This document shows positions 36,141 to 43,745 of a stretch of DNA of 43,745 bases, piece by piece (the first letter of the stretch is position 1; every line of letters begins with the position of its first letter). The stretch is from Akkermansiaceae bacterium UBA7890 (GTDB lineage Bacteria > Verrucomicrobiota > Verrucomicrobiia > Verrucomicrobiales > Akkermansiaceae), in the NCBI GenBank assembly GCA_002501065.1, contig DLRK01000087.1:1-43745 (forward strand), read 5' to 3'. The position numbers were made by a program, and so were the translations under genes. The notes below the pieces were generated by a model. The model worked only from the letters and a program-made list of their open reading frames with translations, did no database searches and had not been told where the DNA came from.

Positions 36141-38375
36141 TTACTCCTCTGCCGGAAGAATTCCCGCAGTGCGCGCCTTATCCCGTTGATCCACAAGATC
36201 CCCGATGATCTCGAGAGTCTCCCGCTTGACCGGATCAAGGCCACTGGGCCAGAGAGGGGTGTCGTCGAGCGCATCCTCCTTGTCCTTGGCACGGCGCATA
36301 AAGGCCTCTGCGTCCTTCTCGCGATCCACCTCCGGAAGTTTCTCCGCCTTCAAATCATCAAGAGTGAGGCGGAAGAACTTGAACTGTTTCTTATCCCTGG
36401 CCTCCATCTCCGCAAATCGCTTGCGGCGCTCCACGTTGCGCGTCTTACGACGCTTTTCCGATTCAGCCAACTCCGTCTCCCGCTTGCCGCGATTGAGCGA
36501 AACGGCATTTTGCTTGATACGGTTCTTGGTCCGGTCCACATCCTCGACAATATACTGGAAGTCCTTTATCGCCTTCACTCGACCTTCGTTGCGCTTCCTG
36601 AGAACGGGCAGAAAGAGCCCCTTCTGGTCAAGAGGACGCAAGTCGGGAGCCTTGCGGATCAAATCGTGATCGAGTGGGTGCTTGAGGTAGGCTTCGCCTA
36701 TTTCCAGGGCATCGGTAAGGGAAGGAAGCACGATATCGGGTTGCACTCCAAGCTTTTGGGTGGAACTGCCCGAAACCCGGTAAAACTTCTGAATGGTGAC
36801 TTTCAGATATCCCGCTCTGCTGTTGTCTTCAAAGAACCGGAAGTAACGTCCGATCTCCATGGGTTGCTGGACCGTGCCCTTCCCGAAGGTGGAGCTGTCA
36901 CCCACGATAACGGCCCGATTATAATCCTGCAGGGCACCCGCAAGAATCTCACTCGCCGAGGCACTTGATTTGTCGGTGACCACTACCAGCGGTCCATCGT
37001 AAAGCGGTCGGCGGAAGAGCGCCTCCTTCGACTCGATGCGCCCGATGGTGTCCTTGATCTGCACGACTGGCCCACGTCCCACGAAAAAGCCAGTGATCCG
37101 GCGCACTTCCTCCAGGGACCCTCCACCATTGCGCCGAAGATCAAGGACCAACCCGTCCACCTGAGCCTTGTTGAGTCTTGTCAGGAGCTTCTGGATATCT
37201 GCAGAGACACTGGGATCGCCATCTTCAAAGTCCAAATAGAAGGACGGGAGCTGGAGCCAGCCGATACGACGTTTACCGGTCTCATGCAGCATTTCGATGA
37301 CCTCCGCGCTGGCCAGCTCGTCCTTCAGATCAACCCGTCCGCGTTTGATGGTGATGAACTTCACCTCCCCGGGGGCGCCGCCGGAGGGCTCCACCTTGAG
37401 GCGGACTTCGGTATCAACCTTTCCCCGGATCATTTCCACCACGTGATCGATTTTCATGTACATGATGTCGGTCACATCTCCCTTGTTGAGTGAATCAACT
37501 CCCACGATGCGGTCATTGAGCTTGAGCTCGCCCTGCTTGTCGGCCGGTCCACCCACCACGATCCCCATGATCTTGGTGGCTCCATCATCCTCGGCCTGTA
37601 GCAATGCGCCGATGCCTACCAGTGAATTGGACATCCCGGAACGAAAGCGCTCCATCTCGCGGGTGCTCATGTAGTCCGTGTGCGGGTCATGTGCTGCCGC
37701 CACGGCGCTAAGGAAGTAATTTGCGATGTCTTCCTCATCCGCTTCTCCGATACTGCGATGAAAGCGGTCATAGCGTTGGATGATCTTCTCCTCGGGGCTC
37801 TTCTCGTTGGCAAGCGGGTCATTCTTTCCCTGTTCCTCGGCGAGACGTTTGACGGCCGCACGACGGAGGATCTCGGAAAGCAGGGCTTCTTCGATCTGTC
37901 GTTTCCAGATCTCCTCTGCAGCCTGCTGGCTGGTCGGCCAGTCGGCACCCTTGCGCGTGCGCATCACGACCTGGTCGGATTCAAAACTGAACTTCTCGGT
38001 CTTCAGCAGCTTCTTAGCGTAATCCACCCGCTCCTTTACGCGCTGGGAGAAAACCTTGTAGATCTCGTTGGCCGGCTCCATGCAACGGCCCTTGATGAGT
38101 AGTTCATGAAGGCGTCGCCCATACTTCTTCTCGAAGGCATCGATATCCTGTTGCGTAAAGTAGAGCCGCGCCGGATCCAGATCGGTAAGATAGTCCGAGA
38201 GAATCTTGGCACTGAGATCAGCATTGAACTGAATGCGGGCGTAGTGGCTGTTCTGCAACATCCCTGCCATTTCGCGTCCAACGACGTTGAAATCCGTCTT
38301 GGCATGGAGGGGCAGGCAGGCACAGCCCATCACCACGCCCAGAACAGCCGCGAGAGGGGATGAATTACGAACCAT
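36141..38375 (-). CDS. prc: Carboxy-terminal processing protease Prc (S41)
   Basis: 744 residues from the ATG at 38375; a GTG four codons upstream is less likely. A signal peptide (about 1-25) is followed by the helical Prc N-terminal region ('LSDYLTDLDPARLYFTQQDI', about 58-77). A PDZ domain lies at about 245-335 and the S41 protease core at about 365-560. The Ser/Lys dyad is Ser473 ('SSASASEIL') and Lys499 ('TFGKGTVQQ'). The C-terminal DUF3340-type region (about 600-744) is highly charged. Prc trims periplasmic proteins at their C-termini and affects cell-wall hydrolase turnover in E. coli. The upstream PDZ gene is separated by about 110 bases. Confidence 0.95.
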   Translation of the reverse strand: MVRNSSPLAAVLGVVMGCACLPLHAKTDFNVVGREMAGMLQNSHYARIQFNADLSAKILSDYLTDLDPARLYFTQQDIDAFEKKYGRRLHELLIKGRCMEPANEIYKVFSQRVKERVDYAKKLLKTEKFSFESDQVVMRTRKGADWPTSQQAAEEIWKRQIEEALLSEILRRAAVKRLAEEQGKNDPLANEKSPEEKIIQRYDRFHRSIGEADEEDIANYFLSAVAAAHDPHTDYMSTREMERFRSGMSNSLVGIGALLQAEDDGATKIMGIVVGGPADKQGELKLNDRIVGVDSLNKGDVTDIMYMKIDHVVEMIRGKVDTEVRLKVEPSGGAPGEVKFITIKRGRVDLKDELASAEVIEMLHETGKRRIGWLQLPSFYLDFEDGDPSVSADIQKLLTRLNKAQVDGLVLDLRRNGGGSLEEVRRITGFFVGRGPVVQIKDTIGRIESKEALFRRPLYDGPLVVVTDKSSASASEILAGALQDYNRAVIVGDSSTFGKGTVQQPMEIGRYFRFFEDNSRAGYLKVTIQKFYRVSGSSTQKLGVQPDIVLPSLTDALEIGEAYLKHPLDHDLIRKAPDLRPLDQKGLFLPVLRKRNEGRVKAIKDFQYIVEDVDRTKNRIKQNAVSLNRGKRETELAESEKRRKTRNVERRKRFAEMEARDKKQFKFFRLTLDDLKAEKLPEVDREKDAEAFMRRAKDKEDALDDTPLWPSGLDPVKRETLEIIGDLVDQRDKARTAGILPAEE

Positions 38376-38486
38376 GGTTAAGAACACCGGTTATGAGGGG
38401 GCAAAAAGATCCCGGTCAGCCTCGACGATTTGGGGAGATTTGTCGAATTCTTTCCCCAATCCCATGAAGCCCGAATCCCGTACATA

Positions 38487-39242
38487 CTAACACTTGTTCT
38501 TCTTTCTCTCCTTCGCTGACCGTTCCCGGAGCCATTCCTGGAAATAGTCCTCATCCATCTTTGATTCGTGAGGCAGAACCGGAAGGAGTCCCCACTGCTT
38601 GATTTCGTCAAGAGCAGGCGGGCGCCGCCGGAGAGAAGCGGTCAATTCAAGTCGTTCCATTCCGCGGCGCACCTTGAGAGTAATCTCGTCTCCCGGCTTC
38701 TTCGATCTGATGTAGTCGGCGAACCTGCGGGTTGGTGCCAGATCATCGAAGACCACCTGATCTACTCCGATGATCAGGTCATCCGCTTTCAACCTGGCCA
38801 CGGCGGCGGCCGTTCCCTCTCTGACATCCGTAATCAGGACGGCTGGCTGCATCACACCCTCACCGTTCTTCCAGCGGGCGGTATCCATCTGGATGCCGAG
38901 ATAACCCTCCCCCGGGAGGGGCTGTTGAATGATGACAAGCGACTTCAGCACCTCCCGGCTGCGCAAGCGCACCTCTGGATTTTCCGCTTTCCGATAGAGC
39001 CCGTAAAGAGATTCAATGCTCCCGCCCAGGTCCTTCCTTCCCCAGGCCATGAGAGATTTCTGGGCGGCGTGTCTTTCCTTGAACTTCTCGTGTCCGAGAG
39101 CCGCAATCAGTTCGGCAGGCACCTCCGGAAGTTCCTTTCCCCCGACCCGTTCGGCTTCTTCACCTTCCTGCGCCCGCACTCCAGCGATCTGGCAGAGCAA
39201 CGCGGCCAGATAAAGGGAAAGAACGCCAAACCCGTTCCACAT
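38487..39242 (-). CDS. Exported PDZ-domain protein
   Basis: 251 residues with a signal peptide (about 1-24). Residues about 45-105 form a short helical region reminiscent of a HEAT repeat ('HEKFKERHAAQKSLMAWGRKDLGGSIESLYGLYRKAENPEVRLRSREVL'). Residues about 115-205 are a PDZ domain ('GYLGIQMDTA', 'LITDVREGTAAAVARLKADDLIIGVDQVVFDDL', 'GDEITLKVRRGMERLELTASL'). No protease residues are present. The tail is strongly basic and ends in Cys. It may deliver substrates to the Prc protease encoded next; this is inference from adjacency. Confidence 0.8.
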   Translation of the reverse strand: MWNGFGVLSLYLAALLCQIAGVRAQEGEEAERVGGKELPEVPAELIAALGHEKFKERHAAQKSLMAWGRKDLGGSIESLYGLYRKAENPEVRLRSREVLKSLVIIQQPLPGEGYLGIQMDTARWKNGEGVMQPAVLITDVREGTAAAVARLKADDLIIGVDQVVFDDLAPTRRFADYIRSKKPGDEITLKVRRGMERLELTASLRRRPPALDEIKQWGLLPVLPHESKMDEDYFQEWLRERSAKERKKNKC

Positions 39243-39293
39243 GAAGAACTCCTACCTCCCAATGGGTCAAAACGCAACCGCTCGAAACGCAAA

Positions 39294-39317
39294 ATGGCCG
39301 GGAATCACCCCGGCCAT
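39294..39317 (-). terminator. Rho-independent terminator after the polysaccharide export gene
   Basis: ATGGCCGGG and CCCGGCCAT form a perfect nine-base stem around a six-base loop. On the minus strand it is followed by TTTGCG, giving TTTT together with the last stem base. It lies about 40 bases after the stop at 39355 and ends the wzc-wza-like unit. Confidence 0.85.
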
Positions 39318-39354
39318 GCATATGTTCAAGGTCTCCGACTCCGGAGGAAGGTCG

Positions 39355-39915
39355 CTAATTCCCAAAGACGGTCTTCTGCGGAATGTCGATGGTGTCGCGG
39401 GGATAGATCTTGAGCAACTTGTGCTCTCCCTTGTTCAGATCGTAGATGTAGCGCTTGCCGCCACGATAGAGGCTGATGCGGTTGATCGCTCCAAACTCGG
39501 TGGGCCCACCTGCCGACATGACCGCCTGGTAGAGGGTCATTCCACGCCGGTAAGGCTTTGGACCCGGGGCCCGCACCTTGCCACCGATGGTGATGACGTG
39601 CACGGTGAGATTATCACTTGAATCCGCGACGATCTGGATTACAGGGCTGGTGTAGATCTCGGCCTCACGGTAGGCGGTCTCGATTCTCCGGGCCAGGGCC
39701 TCGGAGTCCATCCCGGCAACCTTGATAGAGCCGACCTTCCACATGGTAATGAATCCCTTTTCGGAAACAGGATAGCCGCCGTTGATACGAGCCTGCTCAC
39801 CGGTCGGAACACCCTGGATTGTAATCGAGATAGCTCCCCCGGCTTCAATCTGCGCCTGCAGGGAGGCGGGAATGATGACCATCAGGAAGAGAGTAAAGGA
39901 GAGGAGGATTTTCAT
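39355..39915 (-). CDS. Polysaccharide export protein (Wza/poly_export and SLBB domains)
   Basis: 186 residues from the ATG at 39915, which begins a signal peptide (about 1-21, 'SLQAQ'). An in-frame extension to 39969 has none. A short poly_export domain (about 24-100: 'AISITIQGVPTGEQARINGGYPVSEKGFITM') is followed by one SLBB domain (about 105-180: 'VITIGGKVRAPGPKPYRRGMTLYQAVMSAGG'). It lacks the lipobox Cys and the extra domains and C-terminal helix of E. coli Wza, so it is a minimal periplasmic export subunit. It lies 54 bases after the Wzc-like gene and probably works with it in exopolysaccharide export. Confidence 0.9.
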   Translation of the reverse strand: MKILLSFTLFLMVIIPASLQAQIEAGGAISITIQGVPTGEQARINGGYPVSEKGFITMWKVGSIKVAGMDSEALARRIETAYREAEIYTSPVIQIVADSSDNLTVHVITIGGKVRAPGPKPYRRGMTLYQAVMSAGGPTEFGAINRISLYRGGKRYIYDLNKGEHKLLKIYPRDTIDIPQKTVFGN

Positions 39916-39969
39916 GAGATTACCAGAAGTTGGAGGTTTGGGATGGGAGTGTTGCTGTCTGCCGCACAA

Positions 39970-42168
39970 TTAATAACTGAGTCCATCGTCGTCCTCCTCC
40001 GGCGTTGAAGGCGTTGCCGTTGGGGAAGCTCCTGTGGAGACTGTCATCTTTCTCGGCGGGCTGGAAATCGGATCAACATCTGAGGAGGGAGCATAGTAGG
40101 TGTAGTAGCTGGTATAATACTGGTACTGGCTGTCGCTACGGACATCGACATTGTTGAGCACCACGCCAATCACCTGACCTCCCACGTTCTCCACCGCGGC
40201 TTTCACACGCATGAGCATGTTGCGAGGCAACTTACGGTGCTGCACCACAACAATGGTGAGATCCACTTCGGAAGCGAGCACGGAGGCGTCACTCACCCCA
40301 AGGATGGGCGGGGAATCCACCAGAATCAGGTCGAAGCGCTGTTTCACATCCTGTACCAGTTCCGACATGCGACGGGAGTTCAGGATTCCGGCGGCGTCCG
40401 CGGGGAGGATGCCGGAGGGCAGGAAGTAGAGGTTATCGACCGGAGTTTGCAGAATGACATCCTCAAGCATGAGATCGGTGGTCAGATAATTGGTCAGACC
40501 CACCGAGTTGTTGATGTCGAAGAAGGTGTGGAGAGTCGGACGCCGAAGATCCGAGTCAATCATGAGGGTGGTGTATCCACCCTGGGCACAGACGTAGGCC
40601 AGGTTGACCAGGGTCGTGGACTTTCCTTCCCCGGCACCCCCGGAAACGATGGTGATGGCGTTGTCCTCAGGATTATTTCGGTTGAACTCGATATTCGTTC
40701 GAAGAATCCGGTAGGCCTCTGCATCCGGGCTCATCCCGCTCTGCTTGTGCAGGGTTCCCACATCTTTCGGAATGACCGCCAGCACGGGAACCTGCAGGTA
40801 ACGCTCTACGTCCTCCAGGCTCTTGACCGAGGTATCAAGATATTCGAGGAAGAAGGCGATCGAGATGCCGAAAATCAATCCGACTGCGGCACCGAGGGAG
40901 AGGAAGAGGGTGACCTTGGGATAGACCGGATTCTTGGACATCTTGGGGTCCTCCAGGATGGTGATCGGGTTCTTGGGAATCTTGAGCGCAATGCGGCGGG
41001 CCGAGTTGGTGAGCTTCATCTGGGAAAGCATGGCCTTCGCCGTTTCGTAGTCCTGCTTGGCCTCGACATAGTCCTGCGACTGCAGGGCCTTGTCGACGGC
41101 ATCAAAGCGACGCTCTTCCACCCTTTCCTTTATCTTGGCCAGTTGCCCATTGACGAGGCTCAACTGGGTCTTGAGCAACTCCCTGAGAACGACCACGGCA
41201 CCCCCGAGATCCTCCTGCATCTTATTCTGGGCAATCAGTGACATCTCCATCGATGGATGCTTACGTCCCAGCCCGGAAGCCTCCATGGCCGCCATATTGA
41301 GTTTGCTTTCCTGTATTCTGGCGCGCAGGACGGGCACCTGGCTCCCCGGCAGCTTGAGCCCCTCGGCAAAATCAATGAGTTCATCATCCCTCAGGGTAAG
41401 TAACTGCTGGATCTGATTTTCCAGCTCGGCCTTTCTCTCCTCAGCGCCGAACTGCTGCATCTCGGCACTCTTGAGAATATACTCCTCGCTCTGCCCCATT
41501 CGCCCGCTGGAGTAGACCCCCTCGATATACGGGATCCCCACCGCCTTCACGATAGAATGGAAATGCCGACGCTTATCCTCCACCAGATCCTCCTGGGAAC
41601 GCACTTCCGCTTCCAGGGCATCAAGGGCCTCGCCGGCACGATTGCGCTCATCCGCGTTGCGCCCGAGCTGGTAGGACTCCGCGATCTCTTTGGCGACGTC
41701 ACGGGCATCCTCACTGTTCTGGTGCCGGATCCGGATCTCAATGTGATCGGTATTACGAATCTGTTCGGTTTTGAGAATCTGCTTCAGCTTGACGAGTGCC
41801 ATGTCGCGGTCGTAACCCCTCCAGCGCGTGGTGAGGTCGAGTCTCTCCACCACACGCAGCATGGTCTTCTCAGATTCAATGATCTTGAACTGGTTCTGGA
41901 TATAGGCATGCGAGGGAGAGGCCCCGGTCATGGGATGACCAGCAGCGCCATTGAGCGGATCCAGTTCGACAAAGGAGTGGTTGACCTGCAGCAAGGCCGT
42001 ACTCTCATACTTCTTTGGCAGGACGTAGGTGATCACCGCTGCCGTCATGAAGATGAGGAGGAAGGTCAGCAGGATGACTCCATAGCGATTCTTGAGAACC
42101 TGCCAGTAATCGACGGCGTGCAGCGAAGCTTCGCTGGCGGCAGTTTGGCGATCGGGATCGTTTTGCAT
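39970..42168 (-). CDS. Wzc-like chain-length determinant / BY-kinase
   Basis: 732 residues. The Wzz-type N-terminal part has membrane segments at about 32-50 and 419-442, with long coiled coils between them (about 150-390). The cytoplasmic kinase domain (about 480-675) has Walker A 'SGGAGEGKST' (509-518, Lys516), Walker A' 'LMIDSDLRRP' (535-544) and Walker B 'LILVDSPP' (614-621). A tyrosine cluster lies at 682-692 (seven Tyr), with a final Tyr732, as expected for autophosphorylation. The protein controls length and export of exopolysaccharide together with the Wza-like subunit encoded next. Confidence 0.95.
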   Translation of the reverse strand: MQNDPDRQTAASEASLHAVDYWQVLKNRYGVILLTFLLIFMTAAVITYVLPKKYESTALLQVNHSFVELDPLNGAAGHPMTGASPSHAYIQNQFKIIESEKTMLRVVERLDLTTRWRGYDRDMALVKLKQILKTEQIRNTDHIEIRIRHQNSEDARDVAKEIAESYQLGRNADERNRAGEALDALEAEVRSQEDLVEDKRRHFHSIVKAVGIPYIEGVYSSGRMGQSEEYILKSAEMQQFGAEERKAELENQIQQLLTLRDDELIDFAEGLKLPGSQVPVLRARIQESKLNMAAMEASGLGRKHPSMEMSLIAQNKMQEDLGGAVVVLRELLKTQLSLVNGQLAKIKERVEERRFDAVDKALQSQDYVEAKQDYETAKAMLSQMKLTNSARRIALKIPKNPITILEDPKMSKNPVYPKVTLFLSLGAAVGLIFGISIAFFLEYLDTSVKSLEDVERYLQVPVLAVIPKDVGTLHKQSGMSPDAEAYRILRTNIEFNRNNPEDNAITIVSGGAGEGKSTTLVNLAYVCAQGGYTTLMIDSDLRRPTLHTFFDINNSVGLTNYLTTDLMLEDVILQTPVDNLYFLPSGILPADAAGILNSRRMSELVQDVKQRFDLILVDSPPILGVSDASVLASEVDLTIVVVQHRKLPRNMLMRVKAAVENVGGQVIGVVLNNVDVRSDSQYQYYTSYYTYYAPSSDVDPISSPPRKMTVSTGASPTATPSTPEEDDDGLSY

Positions 42169-42245
42169 AACCTGATATTTTAGGGGATGAGGGGGATTTA
42201 CCTAATAAGGCGAACGGGCAAGACGGAGAGCCAAGAGGCAGAAAA

Positions 42246-42275
42246 CCCCCGCAATGGAAGCAGACATTGCGGGGG
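42246..42275 (-). terminator. Rho-independent terminator after the beta-barrel gene
   Basis: CCCCCGCAATG pairs perfectly with CATTGCGGGGG (11 bases) around an eight-base loop, and TTTTC follows on the minus strand. It starts about 30 bases after the barrel gene's stop. It therefore separates that gene from the Wzc-like gene, whose promoter must lie within 42169-42245 or depend on read-through. Confidence 0.9.
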
Positions 42276-42307
42276 CCGATCTGTTCGGATTTTTCGACAG
42301 GAAATCC

Positions 42308-43564
42308 TTAGAAAGACGACTGAAGGCCAATTTGGACCCGATTCCGGTCGTAATCACGGATATCAGCGTCTGAAGAGGATTTGGTATAGTTGTAGGAACC
42401 AGTCACGAAAATATTGTCGGCAACCTCGTAGCTGGCACCTGCATTAAAGTTTACGACCCTCTCATCCAGACTACCGGGAGCCACTCCCCATCCCCCAGAG
42501 TTCTCCAAGCCATCATAGGCGAACGTCATGACGTTTACGCCGCCAAAGAAGGTCAGTTTGGGGGACACTACGTAAGACCCCTGCAAGCCGAGGCGGAAGG
42601 TCTGGCGTTCCTCATAACGAGCAAGTGTTGTCCATTGCCCGCAGTCGTTGGTGGAGACCCACCTGGAGCGATCCTCCAGTCCGTAACGAGCAAAGGCGCG
42701 GACCTGAACGGATTCGGTGAGGGCCGCACGCACGGTAGCCTCCACGTAGGGAGACGAATTGCTTGCACCGCCGTCGATCTTCTGGATCTGGGCACCGGCT
42801 CGCAGCACCACCACGGTGGTCGGGCTTACCTCATGCTCCGCACCAACAAGAAAATAGTGGGAGTTGGAATCCCTGCTAGAATCGTTGCTCTGATCCTGGT
42901 TACGGTAGGCCGCAGTCCACACCGTGCTGGGACTGGTCCGATAACGGAACTGGTTGTAGAAGAGGTGACGCACGTAATCGTTGCGGTCCACCTCATCGAA
43001 AGTCACACCACTGAGGCGGTAGCCCGTGTTTGTTCCGAGACGCTCAGTCCACCGGTAGCCCACGCTGTTATCGGAGCTGTAGCGGAGGTAACTGCCCTGG
43101 CGACGATCGGTAGCGATCCCGAAATCGTAATCCGGTTCCTGCTCGAGTGTCACATGGTTGCGACTGCGCAGGCGCAGGGTCTCATTCACCCGATGCACGA
43201 AGTTGACCCCCCCCCGGAGCTGCGGGAAGAAGTCCTCCGTGCCAGTAATCTGGGGAATCTCGTCAAGATAGTAGGTCGCACCCGCCCGACCCCAGAGGTC
43301 AATGGTGGTCTGGGGCGTTTTGCTGACAAAATTCGCCTGCACGAAGGCCGACATGTAGACCACATCATCGGAATCAACACCATCACACTCAGTGAACTGA
43401 GGCGCGGGATTGGAATCCCAGCCGAGGCTTGCACCAGCAGTCCAGTTCAAGGGAAGCGAATCAGACGGCTCATCATCAAAGGGCATGATGTTGTACAAAC
43501 CCTGGGCGGAAAGAAGGCCGCTCGCGGCCAAGCCAAAAGCGGAAGCAAGAAACGTTTTGTTCAT
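42308..43564 (-). CDS. Outer-membrane beta-barrel protein of the exopolysaccharide locus
   Basis: 418 residues with a signal peptide (about 1-20, 'GLLSAQ'). The rest is made of alternating strands rich in aromatic residues, for example 'NWTAGASLGWDSNP', 'TTIDLWGRAGATYYLDE', 'ETLRLRSRNHVTLEQE', 'TTVVVLRAGAQIQKID', and 'RVQIGLQSSF' at the C-terminus. The final Phe is the classical sorting signal for barrels. Similar barrels accompany Wza/Wzc genes and may form the outer-membrane exit, since the Wza-like protein here is short. No gene was recognised in the 181 bases upstream (43565-43745), which should hold its promoter. Confidence 0.88.
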   Translation of the reverse strand: MNKTFLASAFGLAASGLLSAQGLYNIMPFDDEPSDSLPLNWTAGASLGWDSNPAPQFTECDGVDSDDVVYMSAFVQANFVSKTPQTTIDLWGRAGATYYLDEIPQITGTEDFFPQLRGGVNFVHRVNETLRLRSRNHVTLEQEPDYDFGIATDRRQGSYLRYSSDNSVGYRWTERLGTNTGYRLSGVTFDEVDRNDYVRHLFYNQFRYRTSPSTVWTAAYRNQDQSNDSSRDSNSHYFLVGAEHEVSPTTVVVLRAGAQIQKIDGGASNSSPYVEATVRAALTESVQVRAFARYGLEDRSRWVSTNDCGQWTTLARYEERQTFRLGLQGSYVVSPKLTFFGGVNVMTFAYDGLENSGGWGVAPGSLDERVVNFNAGASYEVADNIFVTGSYNYTKSSSDADIRDYDRNRVQIGLQSSF

Positions 43565-43745
43565 GATTGAATAAGGTAGAGTAGCGTTGCGTAGGGGATC
43601 AGCGTTGCCGCTTTGATTCAGAGTGGGGAATCCGGCAAGTTGAAATTTATTCGTCTTCCTGGGAGATTAATCGCGATCGATAGCGGTACTCAGATCGCTG
43701 GGAGTACTGATGGCTGGCACAAGGGGCGGATGGATGGGCGGCAGG

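Noticed and set aside
1..43745. tRNA, rRNA, CRISPR, insertion sequence or phage signals
   Set aside because: Reading the intergenic regions showed no cloverleaf-like sequence, no regularly spaced repeats and no transposase or integrase motifs.

Overview
The window is a GC-rich piece of a bacterial chromosome. It most resembles Verrucomicrobiota, or another member of the PVC group such as Planctomycetota. This is inferred from gene content: a DUF1549/DUF1553 plus DUF1501 pair, a Cys-type sulfatase, FG-GAP/ASPIC (CRTAC1-like) proteins, several PQQ-type propellers, DUF6288 and many secreted hydrolases. No rRNA, tRNA, CRISPR array, insertion sequence or phage gene was recognised. No stretch longer than about 300 bases lacks a gene.

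Layout. Positions 1-2019 hold hflC and hflK (minus strand). Positions 2143-13220 hold minus-strand genes, mostly for secreted or envelope proteins: a ceramidase-like protein, a tandem alpha/beta hydrolase, a ferritin-like/ATP-grasp fusion, a CBM9-like protein, a transglutaminase/esterase fusion, a coiled-coil protein and a zinc-ribbon membrane protein. Positions 13300-16824 look like one very long lipoprotein gene interrupted by a single in-frame UGA. Positions 17090-18514 encode a sulfatase. Positions 18712-25431 (plus strand) encode a soluble-glucose-dehydrogenase-like protein, two PQQ-type propeller proteins and a CxxCH-containing alpha-toroid protein. Positions 25462-28857 (minus) carry the DUF1549/DUF1553-DUF1501 pair. 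Positions 29127-29701 are the remains of a glucose-dehydrogenase-type gene. Positions 29698-32109 encode a DUF6288/HEAT protein. Positions 32333-35018 encode a two-component system with discoidin-like sensor domains. Positions 35089-39242 (minus) carry a housekeeping group (DUF971, YggS, Prc protease, PDZ protein). Positions 39355-43564 (minus) carry an exopolysaccharide export module (Wza-like, Wzc-like, beta-barrel) divided by a clear terminator.

The main discovery is at 13300-16824. Two open frames that standard gene calling would report as separate genes lie in the same frame. They are separated only by UGA at 14902-14904. The upstream half has a lipoprotein signal and FG-GAP repeats but stops before the ASPIC domain. 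The downstream half has no credible start of its own and supplies a further FG-GAP motif, the ASPIC/UnbV domain, a thioredoxin-like domain and TPRs. Directly after the UGA, the mRNA can form a hairpin with a bulged U and an AGGU-containing loop, at almost the same distance as in the E. coli fdhF SECIS element. I read this as a selenocysteine-containing CRTAC1-family lipoprotein of 1174 residues with Sec641. The selenocysteine machinery (selA, selB, selC, selD) is not in the window and has to be sought elsewhere in the genome.

The other genes form short co-directional groups: hflK-hflC, the DUF1553-DUF1501 pair, the histidine kinase and regulator, Prc-YggS-DUF971, and the polysaccharide genes. 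Several proteins have unusual domain fusions or degenerate active sites, listed under findings.
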